Source of the DNA: CAZEJK01 sp964512045
GTDB lineage: Bacteria > Acidobacteriota > Thermoanaerobaculia > Thermoanaerobaculales > Sulfomarinibacteraceae
Length of the DNA: 25,500 bases
Reading direction: 5' to 3'
Assembly (NCBI GenBank): GCA_964512045.1
Contig: CAZEJK010000055.1
Span: forward strand, 1 to 25,500
The position numbers were made by a program, and so were the translations under genes. This document shows, one piece after another, positions 15,214 to 25,215 of this stretch. Positions within the stretch are counted from its first letter, which is position 1; each line of letters starts with the position of its first letter. Under the pieces are notes generated by a model that did not search any database, had not been told where the DNA came from, and saw only the letters and a list, made by a program, of their open reading frames with translations.

Positions 15214-16692
15214 ATGGTGACACCGAGTGTTGAGGCGTACACGGCGGCGGTCGAGAAGGGCCGGCGACCGGCGTTGCGGCGGCGGATTCCCGCCGATCTG
15301 GAGACGCCGGTATCGGCGTTTCTCAAGCTGCAGCCAGTGGGCGCCACGCTGCTGCTGGAGAGCGTGGAGCGCGGGATTCAGGTGGGACGCTACTCGTTCA
15401 TCGGGCTCGACTCCGGGCGGAGCATTCGGCTGGTGAACGGCAGCGTGGAGGTGCGCGCTGCCGGCGAGACGACCTCGGAGCCGTTGGATCCCTCGGCGCC
15501 GTTCGCAGCGGTTCGCCGACAGCTGGCGGCCTACGACGCGGTGGATGGTGATGCGCTGCCGGGGCCGTTCTGCGGGGCCGTAGGCTACATCGGCTACGAC
15601 ATGGTTCGGACGTTCGAGCGTCTGGGGGCCCCGCCTGTCGATGACCGCGGTTTTCCGGACTACCAGGTGGTGTTCCCCGAGACGGTCGCCGTGTTCGACC
15701 ACGTCGCCAGCTCCATCGACCTGCTCACCCTGCCGCCGGCTGGCGACGATCCTCGGGCCGCGTGGGTGGCGGCTGCCGAGCGGCTCGATCAGCTGTACGC
15801 CGCGTTGACCGGGCCGTTGCCGGCATCCTTCGGGACCTCCGGGTATCCCGTCGGTGAGGAGCCGGTCTCGAGCCTCAGCCAGGAGGAGTTCGAGGCTGGA
15901 GTGCTTCACGCCAAGGAGCACATCGTCGCCGGCGATGCGTTTCAGATCGTCCTGTCGCAGCGGCTCGAAGGCACAACCCAGTGTCCGCCGTTTCAAATCT
16001 ACCGGGCGTTGCGGATCCTCAACCCGTCGCCGTACCTGTTCTTCATGGACCTGGGCGATCTGAAGCTGGTGGGCTCGTCGCCGGAGATGCTGGTCAAGCT
16101 GTCGGGCCGCCGTGCCGAGGTGTGCCCGATCGCCGGAACCCGTCCGCGTGGAGCAGATCCTGCCGAGGACCGTCGGCTGGCGGAGGAGCTGCTGGCGTGC
16201 GAGAAGGAGCGGGCGGAGCATGTGATGCTCGTGGACCTCGGCCGGAACGACCTTGGACGGGTCTGCGAGGTGGGCACCGTGGCGCCGGACTCGCTCCTCG
16301 AGATCGAGAAGTACTCACACGTGCAGCACATCGTCTCGCGTGTCTCCGGCACGCTCAAGAAGGGGCTCGATCAGTTCGATCTCCTTCGAGCCACCTTTCC
16401 GGCCGGTACGGTGACGGGCGCGCCGAAGATCCGGGCTATGGAGCTGATCGATGGGATCGAACGGCAGCGTCGCGGACCGTACGCCGGCGCCGTCGGGTAC
16501 CTCGGACGCCAGGGCGATATGGACCTGTGCATCGCGATCCGCACGCTGATCGTTCACGGCAACCGCTACATCGCCCAGGCCGGGGCCGGGATTGTCGCGG
16601 ACTCGGATCCCACTGGTGAGTACCACGAGACGCTGAGCAAGGTCGGAGCGCTGATCCAGGCCGTGCGCGACGCGGAGGGAGGACTGCTGTGA
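15214..16692 (+). CDS. trpE: Anthranilate synthase component I
   Basis: Converts chorismate to anthranilate with ammonia from TrpG. 492 residues. LLLES at 46-50 is the tryptophan feedback-binding motif, so allosteric inhibition is expected. The catalytic core includes GDAFQIVLSQR, NPSPYLFFMDLG, PIAGTRPRG, KYSHVQHIVS, TFPAGTVTGAPKIRAMELI and QAGAGIVADSDP, all in the expected order. The ATG at 15214 has AAAGGA at suitable spacing; an upstream extension through the attenuator is not credible. It is the first structural gene after the attenuator, and its TGA overlaps the trpG start (GTGA). Confidence 0.97.
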   Translation: MVTPSVEAYTAAVEKGRRPALRRRIPADLETPVSAFLKLQPVGATLLLESVERGIQVGRYSFIGLDSGRSIRLVNGSVEVRAAGETTSEPLDPSAPFAAVRRQLAAYDAVDGDALPGPFCGAVGYIGYDMVRTFERLGAPPVDDRGFPDYQVVFPETVAVFDHVASSIDLLTLPPAGDDPRAAWVAAAERLDQLYAALTGPLPASFGTSGYPVGEEPVSSLSQEEFEAGVLHAKEHIVAGDAFQIVLSQRLEGTTQCPPFQIYRALRILNPSPYLFFMDLGDLKLVGSSPEMLVKLSGRRAEVCPIAGTRPRGADPAEDRRLAEELLACEKERAEHVMLVDLGRNDLGRVCEVGTVAPDSLLEIEKYSHVQHIVSRVSGTLKKGLDQFDLLRATFPAGTVTGAPKIRAMELIDGIERQRRGPYAGAVGYLGRQGDMDLCIAIRTLIVHGNRYIAQAGAGIVADSDPTGEYHETLSKVGALIQAVRDAEGGLL

Positions 16693-17282
16693 GCTACCTG
16701 ATGATCGACAACTACGACTCGTTCACGTTCAACATCGTACAGGCGCTCGGCGAGCTCGGGGCGGAGATCGAGGTGTTTCGCAACGATGCGATCGATGTGG
16801 CGGCGGCCGAGCAGCTTCGGCCCTCGGCTCTGCTCATCTCTCCCGGGCCGGGGACGCCGGCAGACGCGGGGATCTCGTGCGAGCTGATTCGGAGGTTCGC
16901 CGGCGAGATTCCGATCCTCGGCGTGTGTCTCGGCCACCAGTGCCTGGTCGAGGTGTTCGGAGGCCACGTCGGTCGTGCCGAGCGCGTGATGCACGGCAAG
17001 GTCTCGCGCGTCTACCACGATGGTCGGACGCTGTATGAGGGGCTCTCGAACCCCTTCGAAGCGACTCGCTACCACTCGTTGATCGCTGCAGAAGCCGAGC
17101 TTCCGGATGTGCTCGAGGTCAGCGCGTACACCTCTGACGGCGAGGTGATGGGGGTACGGCACCGTCAGCTCGGGTTGGTCGAGGGCGTACAGTTCCACCC
17201 GGAGTCGATCCTGACCCCCGAGGGTCTCCGCCTGTTCGACAACTTCCTCCGCTTTGCCGGAGAGCAGCAGACGGCCGCCTGA
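16689..17282 (+). CDS. trpG: Anthranilate synthase component II, glutamine amidotransferase
   Basis: 197-residue class I glutaminase that feeds ammonia to TrpE. IDNYDSFTFNIVQALGELG at 6-24 is the standard N-terminus, LISPGPGTPADAG at 49-61 the oxyanion region, GVCLGHQ holds nucleophile Cys80, and QFHPES holds His170 and Glu172. The GTG start at 16689 overlaps the trpE stop and has GGAGG at 6 bases. TrpG proteins can also serve aminodeoxychorismate synthase (PabA), and no separate pabA is visible here, so a dual role is possible. Confidence 0.96.
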   Translation: MSYLMIDNYDSFTFNIVQALGELGAEIEVFRNDAIDVAAAEQLRPSALLISPGPGTPADAGISCELIRRFAGEIPILGVCLGHQCLVEVFGGHVGRAERVMHGKVSRVYHDGRTLYEGLSNPFEATRYHSLIAAEAELPDVLEVSAYTSDGEVMGVRHRQLGLVEGVQFHPESILTPEGLRLFDNFLRFAGEQQTAA

Positions 17283-17297
17283 GGCCGGGAGGGAACG

Positions 17298-18386
17298 ATG
17301 GCGAGGGGAACTCTCGAGAAGCTGATCGCGGGGGGCGATCTGACCGTGGATGAGGCCCGGGCCGTGATGGGGGCGGTGATGGACGGCGTGCTGGAGCCTG
17401 TGCAGATCGCGGCCGTCCTGACTGCACTGCGTATGAAGGGTGAGGCGGTGGACGAGCTCACCGGGTTCGCGCTGGCGATGCGCGATCACGCGGTGAGGAT
17501 CACGCCCCGACGGACGGGCCTCGTGGACACCTGTGGCACCGGTGGTGATGGGCGCAACACCTTCAACATCTCGACCGCCACCGCGCTGGTTGCCGCGGGC
17601 ATGGGCGTACCGATCGCCAAGCATGGGAACCGGGCCGTGTCATCACGCTGTGGCTCTGCGGACGTGCTGGAAGCGCTGGGGGTCGCTGTTGACCTGGGAC
17701 CGGACTCCGTGACAGAGCTGATTGATGATCTGGGGATCGGCTTCCTGTTCGCGCCGGGCCATCATCCGGCGATGCGCCACGCAGCGCCAGTACGGCGCCA
17801 GCTCGGGATCCGGACAGCGTTCAACCTGCTCGGTCCGCTGACCAACCCCGCCGGCGTTCGACTCCAGCTTGTGGGTGTGTTTGCTCCGCATCTCACAGAG
17901 CCGGTGGCACGGGTGCTCGGCGCGCTCGGCTGCGAACGAGCGTTTGTCGTCCACGGGATGGATGGAACGGATGAGGTGTCCATCGCTGGTCCGACCAGGG
18001 TCAGCGAGTACCGTGATGGCACCGTCCGTACCTGGGAGATCGTGCCCGAAGAGGCCGAGCTCGAGCGGTCGTCGCTCGATGCCCTGGCCGGTGGCTCCGC
18101 GCAGGAGAACGCAGCGATGGTGCGCGAGATCCTGTCGGGTGGCGGCGGACCTCGAACGGATGCCGTGCTGCTCAATGCTGCTTTTGTCGCGATGCTCGCG
18201 GGCCGGGCAGAGAGCCCGGCCGAGGGCGTCGAGCTCGCCAGGCGGGGGGTCGGCGACGGCTCGGCGACGGCGCTCCTCGACCGCCTTGTTGCCGCGAGTC
18301 AGGAGCTGAGAGCGAGGCCGGGGGGTGGGGGTTCCTCCGGTCGGCGTCCACAGGTGGATCGTACAGCACCGGTGGGAGGGCAGTGA
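17298..18386 (+). CDS. trpD: Anthranilate phosphoribosyltransferase
   Basis: Transfers phosphoribose from PRPP to anthranilate. 362 residues. Signature motifs: DTCGTGGDGRNTFNISTA at 77-94 (PRPP pyrophosphate loop), KHGNRAVSSRCGSADVLEA at 108-126, and a GPLTNPA motif. The ATG at 17298 has GGGAGGG upstream, 15 bases after trpG. The last about 25 residues (rich in Gly, Arg and Ser, from RPGGGGSSGRR) extend past the usual fold and look disordered. The stop overlaps the trpC start. Confidence 0.96.
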   Translation: MARGTLEKLIAGGDLTVDEARAVMGAVMDGVLEPVQIAAVLTALRMKGEAVDELTGFALAMRDHAVRITPRRTGLVDTCGTGGDGRNTFNISTATALVAAGMGVPIAKHGNRAVSSRCGSADVLEALGVAVDLGPDSVTELIDDLGIGFLFAPGHHPAMRHAAPVRRQLGIRTAFNLLGPLTNPAGVRLQLVGVFAPHLTEPVARVLGALGCERAFVVHGMDGTDEVSIAGPTRVSEYRDGTVRTWEIVPEEAELERSSLDALAGGSAQENAAMVREILSGGGGPRTDAVLLNAAFVAMLAGRAESPAEGVELARRGVGDGSATALLDRLVAASQELRARPGGGGSSGRRPQVDRTAPVGGQ

Positions 18387-19180
18387 TGGCGACGGGTGAT
18401 TTTCTTGCCGGTGTGGTGGAAGCCAAGCGTGCCGAGGTCGTCAGGCTCACCGCCAACGAGGGGCTCACGGTCCTCGAGCAGCGTGTCCGGGCGGCGTCGC
18501 CGGCGCGCGAGATGATCCCGGCTCTTCGCAACGCTCGCGGGGCTGTGATTGCTGAGATCAAGCGCCGATCACCCAGCGTGGAGAGCTTTGTCCACGGCGA
18601 TGATGTGGCCGGCCTCGCCCGGGAGTATGCGGACCATGGGGCCGCGGCGATCTCGGTCGTGACCGACACCGAGCGCTTCGGGATGAGCCTCGAGGACGTT
18701 GCCGTGATTCGGAGGGCGTGCAGTCTGCCGGTGCTGGTGAAGGAGTTTGTGATCGACCGCGTACAGGCCCTGGCAGCCCGTGCGGCCGGGGCGGATGCGC
18801 TGCTGCTGATTGCGCGGATCGTGTCGCCTACCCAGCTCGCCGTGCTGCGGAGTGTGGTGGAGGACGAGCTCGGCATGACGGCGCTGGTGGAGTGCCACGA
18901 TTGCACCGATGTCGACGCCGCGGTGCGCTCCGGCGCGAGAGTGATCGGCGTCAACAATCGGGATCTGGATACGCTGCAGACCGCCTTCGGGACGTGCGAG
19001 GAGCTTCTTCCCTCGATCCCGCGGAGTATCGTGCGCGTGGCGGAGAGCGGGATCTCGTCGGCCGCGGATGTCGAGCGCCTGCGCTCTGCCGGGGCCGACG
19101 CGTTTCTCGTGGGTGGCGCCCTGCTCATGAGCGAGCGTCCTGGCGTCCTTCTCGCCGAGCTGGTGCGAGGTGCGCAGTGA
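18386..19180 (+). CDS. trpC: Indole-3-glycerol phosphate synthase
   Basis: Closes the indole ring from CdRP. 264 residues from the ATG at 18386 (TGATG overlap with trpD); a GTG three bases upstream is possible, but the GGGAGGG site fits the ATG better. Barrel motifs: VIAEIKRRSPS with catalytic Lys59, LVKEFVID, ALVECHD, GVNNRDLDT, VAESGISS and FLVGGALLMSERP, all in order. It is a single-function protein: trpF is a separate downstream gene rather than a C-terminal domain. The stop overlaps trpF by GTGA. Confidence 0.95.
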   Translation: MATGDFLAGVVEAKRAEVVRLTANEGLTVLEQRVRAASPAREMIPALRNARGAVIAEIKRRSPSVESFVHGDDVAGLAREYADHGAAAISVVTDTERFGMSLEDVAVIRRACSLPVLVKEFVIDRVQALAARAAGADALLLIARIVSPTQLAVLRSVVEDELGMTALVECHDCTDVDAAVRSGARVIGVNNRDLDTLQTAFGTCEELLPSIPRSIVRVAESGISSAADVERLRSAGADAFLVGGALLMSERPGVLLAELVRGAQ

Positions 19181-19804
19181 TCGCAGAGATGGCGGCCCGC
19201 TCTCCCACGCCGCTGATCAAGGTGTGTGGGCTGACGCGACCCGCCGATGCCGAGGCCTGCGCGGCGCTCGGCGTGGAGCTGCTCGGCGTGATTTTTGCGG
19301 CGAGCTCTCGTCAGGTCGATCTGGCAACCGTTCGCGAGATCCGTCGAGCCGTGCCCCACGCCACACTGGTCGGCGTGTTCGTGGACCCTTCGGACCGGGA
19401 GGCGCATGCTGCCGTGGAGCATGGGGGGATCGACGTCCTCCAGCTGCACGGAAGCGAGCCCGAGGAGCGGTGTGTTGCCCTTGGCGAGTCGACGGGCCGC
19501 CCGATCGTGAAGGTCGTGCGCTCCGGCGAGGATCCGTGTCTCGCTCCAGGACTCACGGTGCTCTACGACCTGCGCAAGGGCGCCGGGGACAGTGGCGCGG
19601 AGCGGCGGCGGTTGTGGCGCGAGGCTCGTCGAGCCAGGGATGCGGGGCGGACGGTGCTGCTGGCGGGTCAGCTGGCGCCTGGTCACGTCACAGCCGCGCT
19701 GGCGGCAGTTCGTCCACACGGTGTGGATGTGTGTCGGGGCGTCGAGAAGGCGCCGGGGATCAAGGACCACGCTGCGGTGCAGCGTTTCGTAATGGAGGTT
19801 CGCA

Positions 19805-19830
<26 letters not shown>
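19177..19830 (+). CDS. trpF: Phosphoribosylanthranilate isomerase, divergent loops
   Basis: Amadori rearrangement of PRA to CdRP. 217 residues from GTG 19177; ATG 19189 is the alternative. The general base/acid pair is present: Cys17 in IKVCGLT and Asp131 in VLYDL. LVGVFVD, LQLHGSE and VDV.GVE..PGIKD support the family. The phosphate-binding loops are odd: AGQL at 163-166 where AGGL is usual, CRG at 186-188 where SSG is usual, and KGAGDSG where a GG(T/S)G loop is usual. The gene runs 26 bases into trpB, adding a charged tail. Position between trpC and trpB makes the role secure, though activity may be altered. Confidence 0.9.
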
Positions 19831-21000
<1,170 letters not shown>

Positions 21001-21004
<4 letters not shown>

Positions 21005-21870
21005 GCGGGAGCACGGGCCAGCTCCGACTGGAGGCGGTGACTGCAGAACTCATGGCCAGCGGTGAGCCGGCACTGGTTCCGTTCTTCACCGCCGGCTACC
21101 CGGATGACGCGACGTTTCTCGACCTCGTGGAGACAGCAGCTTCGGCCGGCTGCTCGGTGGTCGAGGTGGGTGTGCCGTTCTCCGATCCGATGGCCGACGG
21201 TCCGGTGATACAGGAGTCCTCCCGAGTCGCTTTGCAGAACGGGATGACCTTGACCAGGGCACTCGAGCTGGTGGCGGAGATTCAGCGCCGTTCGCCGGTG
21301 GAGGTGGTGCTGATGGGGTACCTCAACCCGCTCCTTCGGATGGGCGTCGGGCGGTTTGCCGAGCTGGCCGGCGCGGCCGGCGCCGGTGGTGTGATCGTGC
21401 CCGATCTGCCGGTGGAAGAGGCCCACGATGTGCGCCGCACGCTGGAAGGCGAGGGGCTGTGCCTGGTGGACCTCGTAGCGCCCACCTCCACCGAAGCCCG
21501 TCTGAGCGCCATCGCCCATGCGGCGCGCGGCTTCCTCTATCTGGTGTCCCTGACGGGGGTCACTGGCGTTCGCAGCCAGCTCTCGGACGCGCTGGCTGCG
21601 TATGTGCAGCGCGTTCGTGCGGTGTGTGCAGCACCGCTGTACGTGGGTTTCGGAGTATCGACTCCGGAGCACGCTGCGGCCGTGGCCAGATCGGCCGACG
21701 GCGCGGTGATGGGCAGTGCGCTGATCCGGATCGTTCAGGAGACCCCGGACGCCGCGGAGGCGGTGTGCCGGGTGGGAGACCATCTGACTGCGTGTCGGGC
21801 AGCGATGCTGGAGGCTGCGAGCGCTGGTACGGTCACGACAGTCGAGACCGAGGAAGAGGTACGGCCATGA
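21001..21870 (+). CDS. trpA: Tryptophan synthase alpha chain
   Basis: Releases indole from indole-3-glycerol phosphate and channels it to TrpB. 289 residues, slightly longer than the usual 268 because of a C-terminal tail. PFFTAGYPD at 28-36, VEVGVPFSDPMADGP at 54-68 with catalytic Glu55 and Asp66, VPDLPVEEA, SLTGVTGVRS and VGFGVSTPEH follow the family order. The ATG at 21001 overlaps the trpB stop. Its own stop overlaps the DAHP synthase ATG, so the operon continues without a break. Confidence 0.97.
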
Positions 21871-22952
21871 TGATGGTGGTGATGGAACGCGAGGCGTCGG
21901 TTTCCCAGGTGTCGGCGGTGATCCGCTCGTTGGAGGGTCTCGGGCTGAAGCCGCGACCGTCGCACGGCGCCAGCCAGACAGTGATCGGAGTGATCGGGGC
22001 AGAGGACGGTGATCAGCTCGAAGCGGTCGCGCAGATGCCCGGTGTTGCGCAGGTCAGCCCGGTGAACGATGCCTTCAAGCTGGTCAACCGCGAGTTTCAG
22101 CCAGAGGCGACGGTGGTGCGCGCCGGCTCGGTCCGAATCGGCGCCGACGAGGTGGTGGTGATGGCGGGTCCCTGCTCGGTGGAGACGCCGGAGCAGATGC
22201 AGGCAGCGGCAGCGGCCGTGCGACGTGCCGGTGCGCGGGTGCTGCGGGGTGGGGCGTTCAAGCCACGGACCTCGCCGTACAGCTTTCAGGGCCTCGGCGC
22301 CGAGGGCCTCGGACTGCTCGCTGCCTCGGGCCGAGCGAACGGGATGCCGGTGGTGACCGAGGTGACGGCTCCAGACCTCGTGCCCGTGGTGTGTGAGCAT
22401 GCCGATATTCTTCAGGTCGGTGCTCGCAACATGCAGAACTACGCGCTGCTCGAGGCGGTCGGGCGGGTGCGCACGCCGGTGCTGCTGAAACGGGGCCTGA
22501 TGTCGACGGTCAAGGAGCTGCTGCTGGCCGCGGAGTACATCCTGTCCAACGGGAACTCGCAGGTGATGCTGTGCGAGCGCGGCATCCGCACGTTCGAGAC
22601 GTCGACCCGCAACACCCTCGATCTCGGAGCTGTCGCGGTGATCAAGCAGGTGTCGCACCTGCCGGTGATCGTCGATCCGAGCCACGCCGCCGGCAAGCGT
22701 CCCTATGTCGGTGCGCTTGCCCGTGCCGCCGTCGCCGCCGGCGCCGATGGCCTGATCGTGGAGGTGCATCCGCGACCCGAGGAGGCGCTGTCGGACGGCG
22801 CGCAGAGCCTGACGCCAGAGGAGTTTTCCGAGCTGATGGACCAGCTGCGGGCGATCGCGGCCGCCATGGGCCGGTCGGTCAGTCCTGGGGCCGAGCCGGC
22901 ACAGGTGATGGCGCAGACGGGGACGCGTCCGGTGGCGCCGCCGGTGTCATGA
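21867..22952 (+). CDS. aroF: 3-Deoxy-D-arabino-heptulosonate 7-phosphate synthase, type I-beta with N-terminal regulatory domain
   Basis: Condenses PEP and erythrose 4-phosphate, the first shikimate-pathway step. 361 residues. Residues 1-70 form a ferredoxin-like regulatory domain as in Thermotoga DAHP synthase. The barrel shows VMAGPCSVE at 98-106, GGAFKPRTSPYSFQGLG at 128-144, VGARNMQNY at 184-192, LLKRG and DPSHAAGKR at 270-278. Metal ligands Cys103, His273, Glu299 and Asp310 match the Thermotoga set. A 40-residue Pro/Ala-rich tail follows. The ATG overlaps trpA (ATGA). Being behind the trp attenuator, it should respond to Trp supply; the N-terminal domain may add Phe/Tyr feedback. The symbol (aroF versus aroG) is conventional. 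Confidence 0.94.
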   Translation: MMMVVMEREASVSQVSAVIRSLEGLGLKPRPSHGASQTVIGVIGAEDGDQLEAVAQMPGVAQVSPVNDAFKLVNREFQPEATVVRAGSVRIGADEVVVMAGPCSVETPEQMQAAAAAVRRAGARVLRGGAFKPRTSPYSFQGLGAEGLGLLAASGRANGMPVVTEVTAPDLVPVVCEHADILQVGARNMQNYALLEAVGRVRTPVLLKRGLMSTVKELLLAAEYILSNGNSQVMLCERGIRTFETSTRNTLDLGAVAVIKQVSHLPVIVDPSHAAGKRPYVGALARAAVAAGADGLIVEVHPRPEEALSDGAQSLTPEEFSELMDQLRAIAAAMGRSVSPGAEPAQVMAQTGTRPVAPPVS

Positions 22953-24226
22953 CGACCGTTGCAGTCGAGGCCGCGCGAAGGGTCGCCGGAGCTCTGCGGA
23001 TGCCGGGCGACAAGTCCATTGCCCACCGCGCTCTCATCTTCGGGGCGCTGGCCGATGGCCGCCAGGTGGTGCACCGCCTTCCAGAGTCGTCGGATGTGGC
23101 GAGCACAGTGCGCTGTCTGCGAGCACTGGGCACAGTGATCGAGCGCGTTGGGCCGGAGACCGTGCACGTCTCGGGGATACAGCCCGGTCGGCAGCACGAG
23201 CTGGATGCCGGCAACTCGGGAACGACGGCGCGACTGCTGGCGGGAGCGCTGGCCGGGATCCCGGGGAGCTGGACGATCGATGGCGACGACTCGTTGCGGC
23301 GAAGGCCGATGCAACGGATTGTGCGTCCGCTCGAGGCGATGGGTGCAACGGTCGAGGCCTCATCAGCCGGGACCCTGCCAATGCGCGTCGAGGGTGGACG
23401 GCTCCACGCGATCGTGCACCATCCGGAGGTCGCCTCCGCCCAGGTCAAGACGGCGGTGCTGCTGGCGGGTCTCCGTGCGGAGGGCCGGACAACCGTTGTC
23501 GAGCCTGCACCGAGCCGTGACCACTCGGAACGGATGCTGCGAGCGATGGGCGTTGCGGTGGAGTGTGATGGTCTGGCGGTGTCGGTCGTCGGGGGGGCGT
23601 CGCTGCACGGGGTCGAGGTCGTTGTGCCCGGCGACCTGTCCTCGGCGGCGTTCTTTCTCGCGGCGGCGACTGTGGTGAGCGGCTCGGATCTGGTGGTGGA
23701 GCGGGTCGGGTTGAACCCGACGAGGACGGGATTCGTGGATGTGCTCCGCCGGATGGGTGGGCAGGTGTGCATCGAGGCTTCAGCGAGCCACGCCGGCGAG
23801 CCGGTGGCTGATCTGCGCGTGACCAGCGCGGACCTGGGCTCGACAACCGTCAGCGGCGCCGAGGTGCCGCGGCTGATCGACGAGCTGCCGCTGCTGGCGG
23901 TGGTCGCGAGCCAGGCGTCCGGGGAGACTGTGATCCGCGACGCTGCGGAGCTGCGCCACAAGGAATCGGATCGGATTGCCGCGACGGTTGACCTGCTGCG
24001 TCGGCTCGGCGCAGAGGCGGAGGAGCTGCCGGACGGGCTGGTCGTCGCCGGCCCGTGCCGGTTGACGGGGGGTACGGTGGACTCGTACGGCGATCACCGG
24101 ATTGCGATGGCCGCCGCCGTGGCCGGACTGGTGGCCAGCGGGCCCGTGACGATCACCAACGCCGATGCGGTCGCGGTCTCGTACCCCGAGTTCTTTGCTG
24201 ATCTGGAGAGCGTGACGGTCCGGTAG
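22949..24226 (+). CDS. aroA: 5-Enolpyruvylshikimate-3-phosphate synthase
   Basis: Transfers enolpyruvyl from PEP to shikimate 3-phosphate, the sixth shikimate step. 425 residues. PGDKSIAHRAL at 19-29 with Lys22, DAGNSGTTARLL at 86-97, RRRPMQR at 117-123, SAQVKTAVLLAGL at 163-175, RLIDELPLLAVVA with Asp311, LRHKESDRIA at 335-344 with Glu339, and YGDHRIAMA at 380-388 cover both halves of the active site. The ATG overlaps the DAHP synthase stop (ATGA), so it is the last gene of the trp supra-operon. It lacks the usual aroA neighbours such as cmk or tyrA. A hairpin about 35 bases after the stop may end the transcript. Confidence 0.96.
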   Translation: MTTVAVEAARRVAGALRMPGDKSIAHRALIFGALADGRQVVHRLPESSDVASTVRCLRALGTVIERVGPETVHVSGIQPGRQHELDAGNSGTTARLLAGALAGIPGSWTIDGDDSLRRRPMQRIVRPLEAMGATVEASSAGTLPMRVEGGRLHAIVHHPEVASAQVKTAVLLAGLRAEGRTTVVEPAPSRDHSERMLRAMGVAVECDGLAVSVVGGASLHGVEVVVPGDLSSAAFFLAAATVVSGSDLVVERVGLNPTRTGFVDVLRRMGGQVCIEASASHAGEPVADLRVTSADLGSTTVSGAEVPRLIDELPLLAVVASQASGETVIRDAAELRHKESDRIAATVDLLRRLGAEAEELPDGLVVAGPCRLTGGTVDSYGDHRIAMAAAVAGLVASGPVTITNADAVAVSYPEFFADLESVTVR

Positions 24227-24260
24227 CGGAGCTCCCGGTGCCGAACCGACTCGTATTTTT

Positions 24261-24293
24261 CGAAGCCGCTGCAGGGTCGTCATCCCGGCTTCG
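24261..24293 (+). terminator. Possible terminator hairpin after aroA
   Basis: CGAAGCCG at 24261-24268 pairs with CGGCTTCG at 24286-24293, with a further GGG/CCC pairing inside the 17-base loop. It is flanked by a TATTTTT run on the left and CTTTCC on the right. The downstream T-run is short, so terminator function for the trp-aro operon is plausible but not certain. Confidence 0.4.
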
Positions 24294-24376
24294 CTTTCCC
24301 CCCGGCCACCCACCGCGGCTACGCCGTGGCACGCGCGGGCCACTACAACCGGACTGACCGCTCTTCGATTGTGGAA

Positions 24377-24393
24377 GCCGGCGTCTCGCCGGC
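24377..24393. repeat. Short GC palindrome, possible dispersed repeat
   Basis: GCCGGCG-TCT-CGCCGGC, a perfect 7-base stem with a 3-base loop. It lies in the otherwise featureless 24294-24493 stretch between aroA and the VapBC promoter. Such palindromes are often dispersed extragenic repeats, but only one copy is visible here. Confidence 0.3.
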
Positions 24394-24493
24394 GGGTGGT
24401 GGAACGGTCTTTCACCACGATCCATTCAACGTGGCAGGCCCGGCATCGGCCCTGGTCCTGGCCCCGGCAGCCGGCAGAACCGCTCAGCTCAGG

Positions 24494-24521
24494 TTGACGA
24501 AACATCCACCCGAGTTATACT
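24494..24521 (+). promoter_or_regulatory. vapBC promoter
   Basis: TTGACG at 24494-24499, a 16-base spacer and TATACT at 24516-24521, closer to the textbook consensus than the other promoters here. AAGGAG at 24528-24533 gives 6-base spacing to the vapB ATG. VapBC operons are usually autorepressed by VapB binding at this position; I saw no clear palindromic operator. Confidence 0.7.
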
Positions 24522-24539
24522 GAAGGCAAGGAGTTGGTA

Positions 24540-24812
24540 ATGGCAACGAAAGTAGGAACAAAAGGCCAAGTGGTCATCCACCGGCACATTCGAGAGCAGC
24601 TGGGGGTCGAGCCCGGATCTCTGGCCATGCAGCGCGTCGTCGGAGACCAGGTGGTCATCCGCTTCGTCGCTTCCGAGCATGAGAGATCCCTGCGGGGACG
24701 TCTTGCGCGCGGCCGCAAGCGCTCGGTCGATGCCGATGCCTGGCCGCAGGCCGTCGCCGATGCCTGGCAGCTTTCTGTCGCTGAGCCTGAGGACGACGAG
24801 TATGGAGGCTGA
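24540..24812 (+). CDS. vapB: VapB-type antitoxin, AbrB-like DNA-binding domain
   Basis: 90 residues. The N-terminal MATKVGTKGQVVIHRHIREQ and LGVEPGS region is a swapped-hairpin AbrB/SpoVT domain (about 1-45). The C-terminal half is charged, ends EPEDDEYGG, and is the likely toxin-wrapping tail. It should neutralise the downstream VapC and repress the operon. ATG 24540 is chosen over an in-frame TTG at 24534 because of the AAGGAG spacing. The end overlaps vapC by 11 bases, typical of coupled toxin-antitoxin genes. Confidence 0.88.
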   Translation: MATKVGTKGQVVIHRHIREQLGVEPGSLAMQRVVGDQVVIRFVASEHERSLRGRLARGRKRSVDADAWPQAVADAWQLSVAEPEDDEYGG

Positions 24813-25215
24813 CTCTCCTCCGATTCACCTCGACACCAGCGTCGTTGTTCGCTACCTCACCGACGATCCGCCCGAGATGGCCGCGCGAGCCGCTCTCCTG
24901 ATTGACAGTCAGACGCCTCTCGCCATCACTGATCTCGTGATTGTCGAGTCGGGGTATGTCCTGACAACCGTGTATGGAATCGATCGCTCAGAAGTTGCGG
25001 AGGCATTGGCTGCTCTCATGCTCCGCAGCAATATTGAGTGCCCGCATCTGAGCGTTGCGCTGGTGGTTCGGGCGCTCCAACTGGCCGGGAGCTCCGGCAG
25101 AGTCTCCTTCGCCGACGCTATGATCTGGGCTCGGGCTCGCGAAGTGGAGGCGCCAGTCGCTACGTTCGATCGGCGACTCCCAACCGAGGGGCTGGTCCTC
25201 CTCGAGCCCAAGTAG
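24802..25215 (+). CDS. vapC: VapC-type toxin, PIN-domain ribonuclease
   Basis: 137 residues, the normal PIN size. HLDTSVVVRYL with Asp11, VIVESGYVL with Glu49, VSFADAMIWARARE with Asp105 and VATFDRRL with Asp123 form the four-acid metal site of the family. VapC toxins cleave tRNA or rRNA and stop translation when the antitoxin decays. All catalytic residues are present, so the toxin looks active. The ATG at 24802 lies inside the end of vapB. Base use looks like that of the neighbouring genes, though the gene pair itself is a typically mobile module. Confidence 0.92.
   Translation: MEADSPPIHLDTSVVVRYLTDDPPEMAARAALLIDSQTPLAITDLVIVESGYVLTTVYGIDRSEVAEALAALMLRSNIECPHLSVALVVRALQLAGSSGRVSFADAMIWARAREVEAPVATFDRRLPTEGLVLLEPK

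Noticed and set aside
24326..24523. 65-codon plus-strand frame between aroA and vapB
   Set aside because: No similarity I recognise, overlaps the vapBC promoter and contains a palindrome; more likely noncoding.
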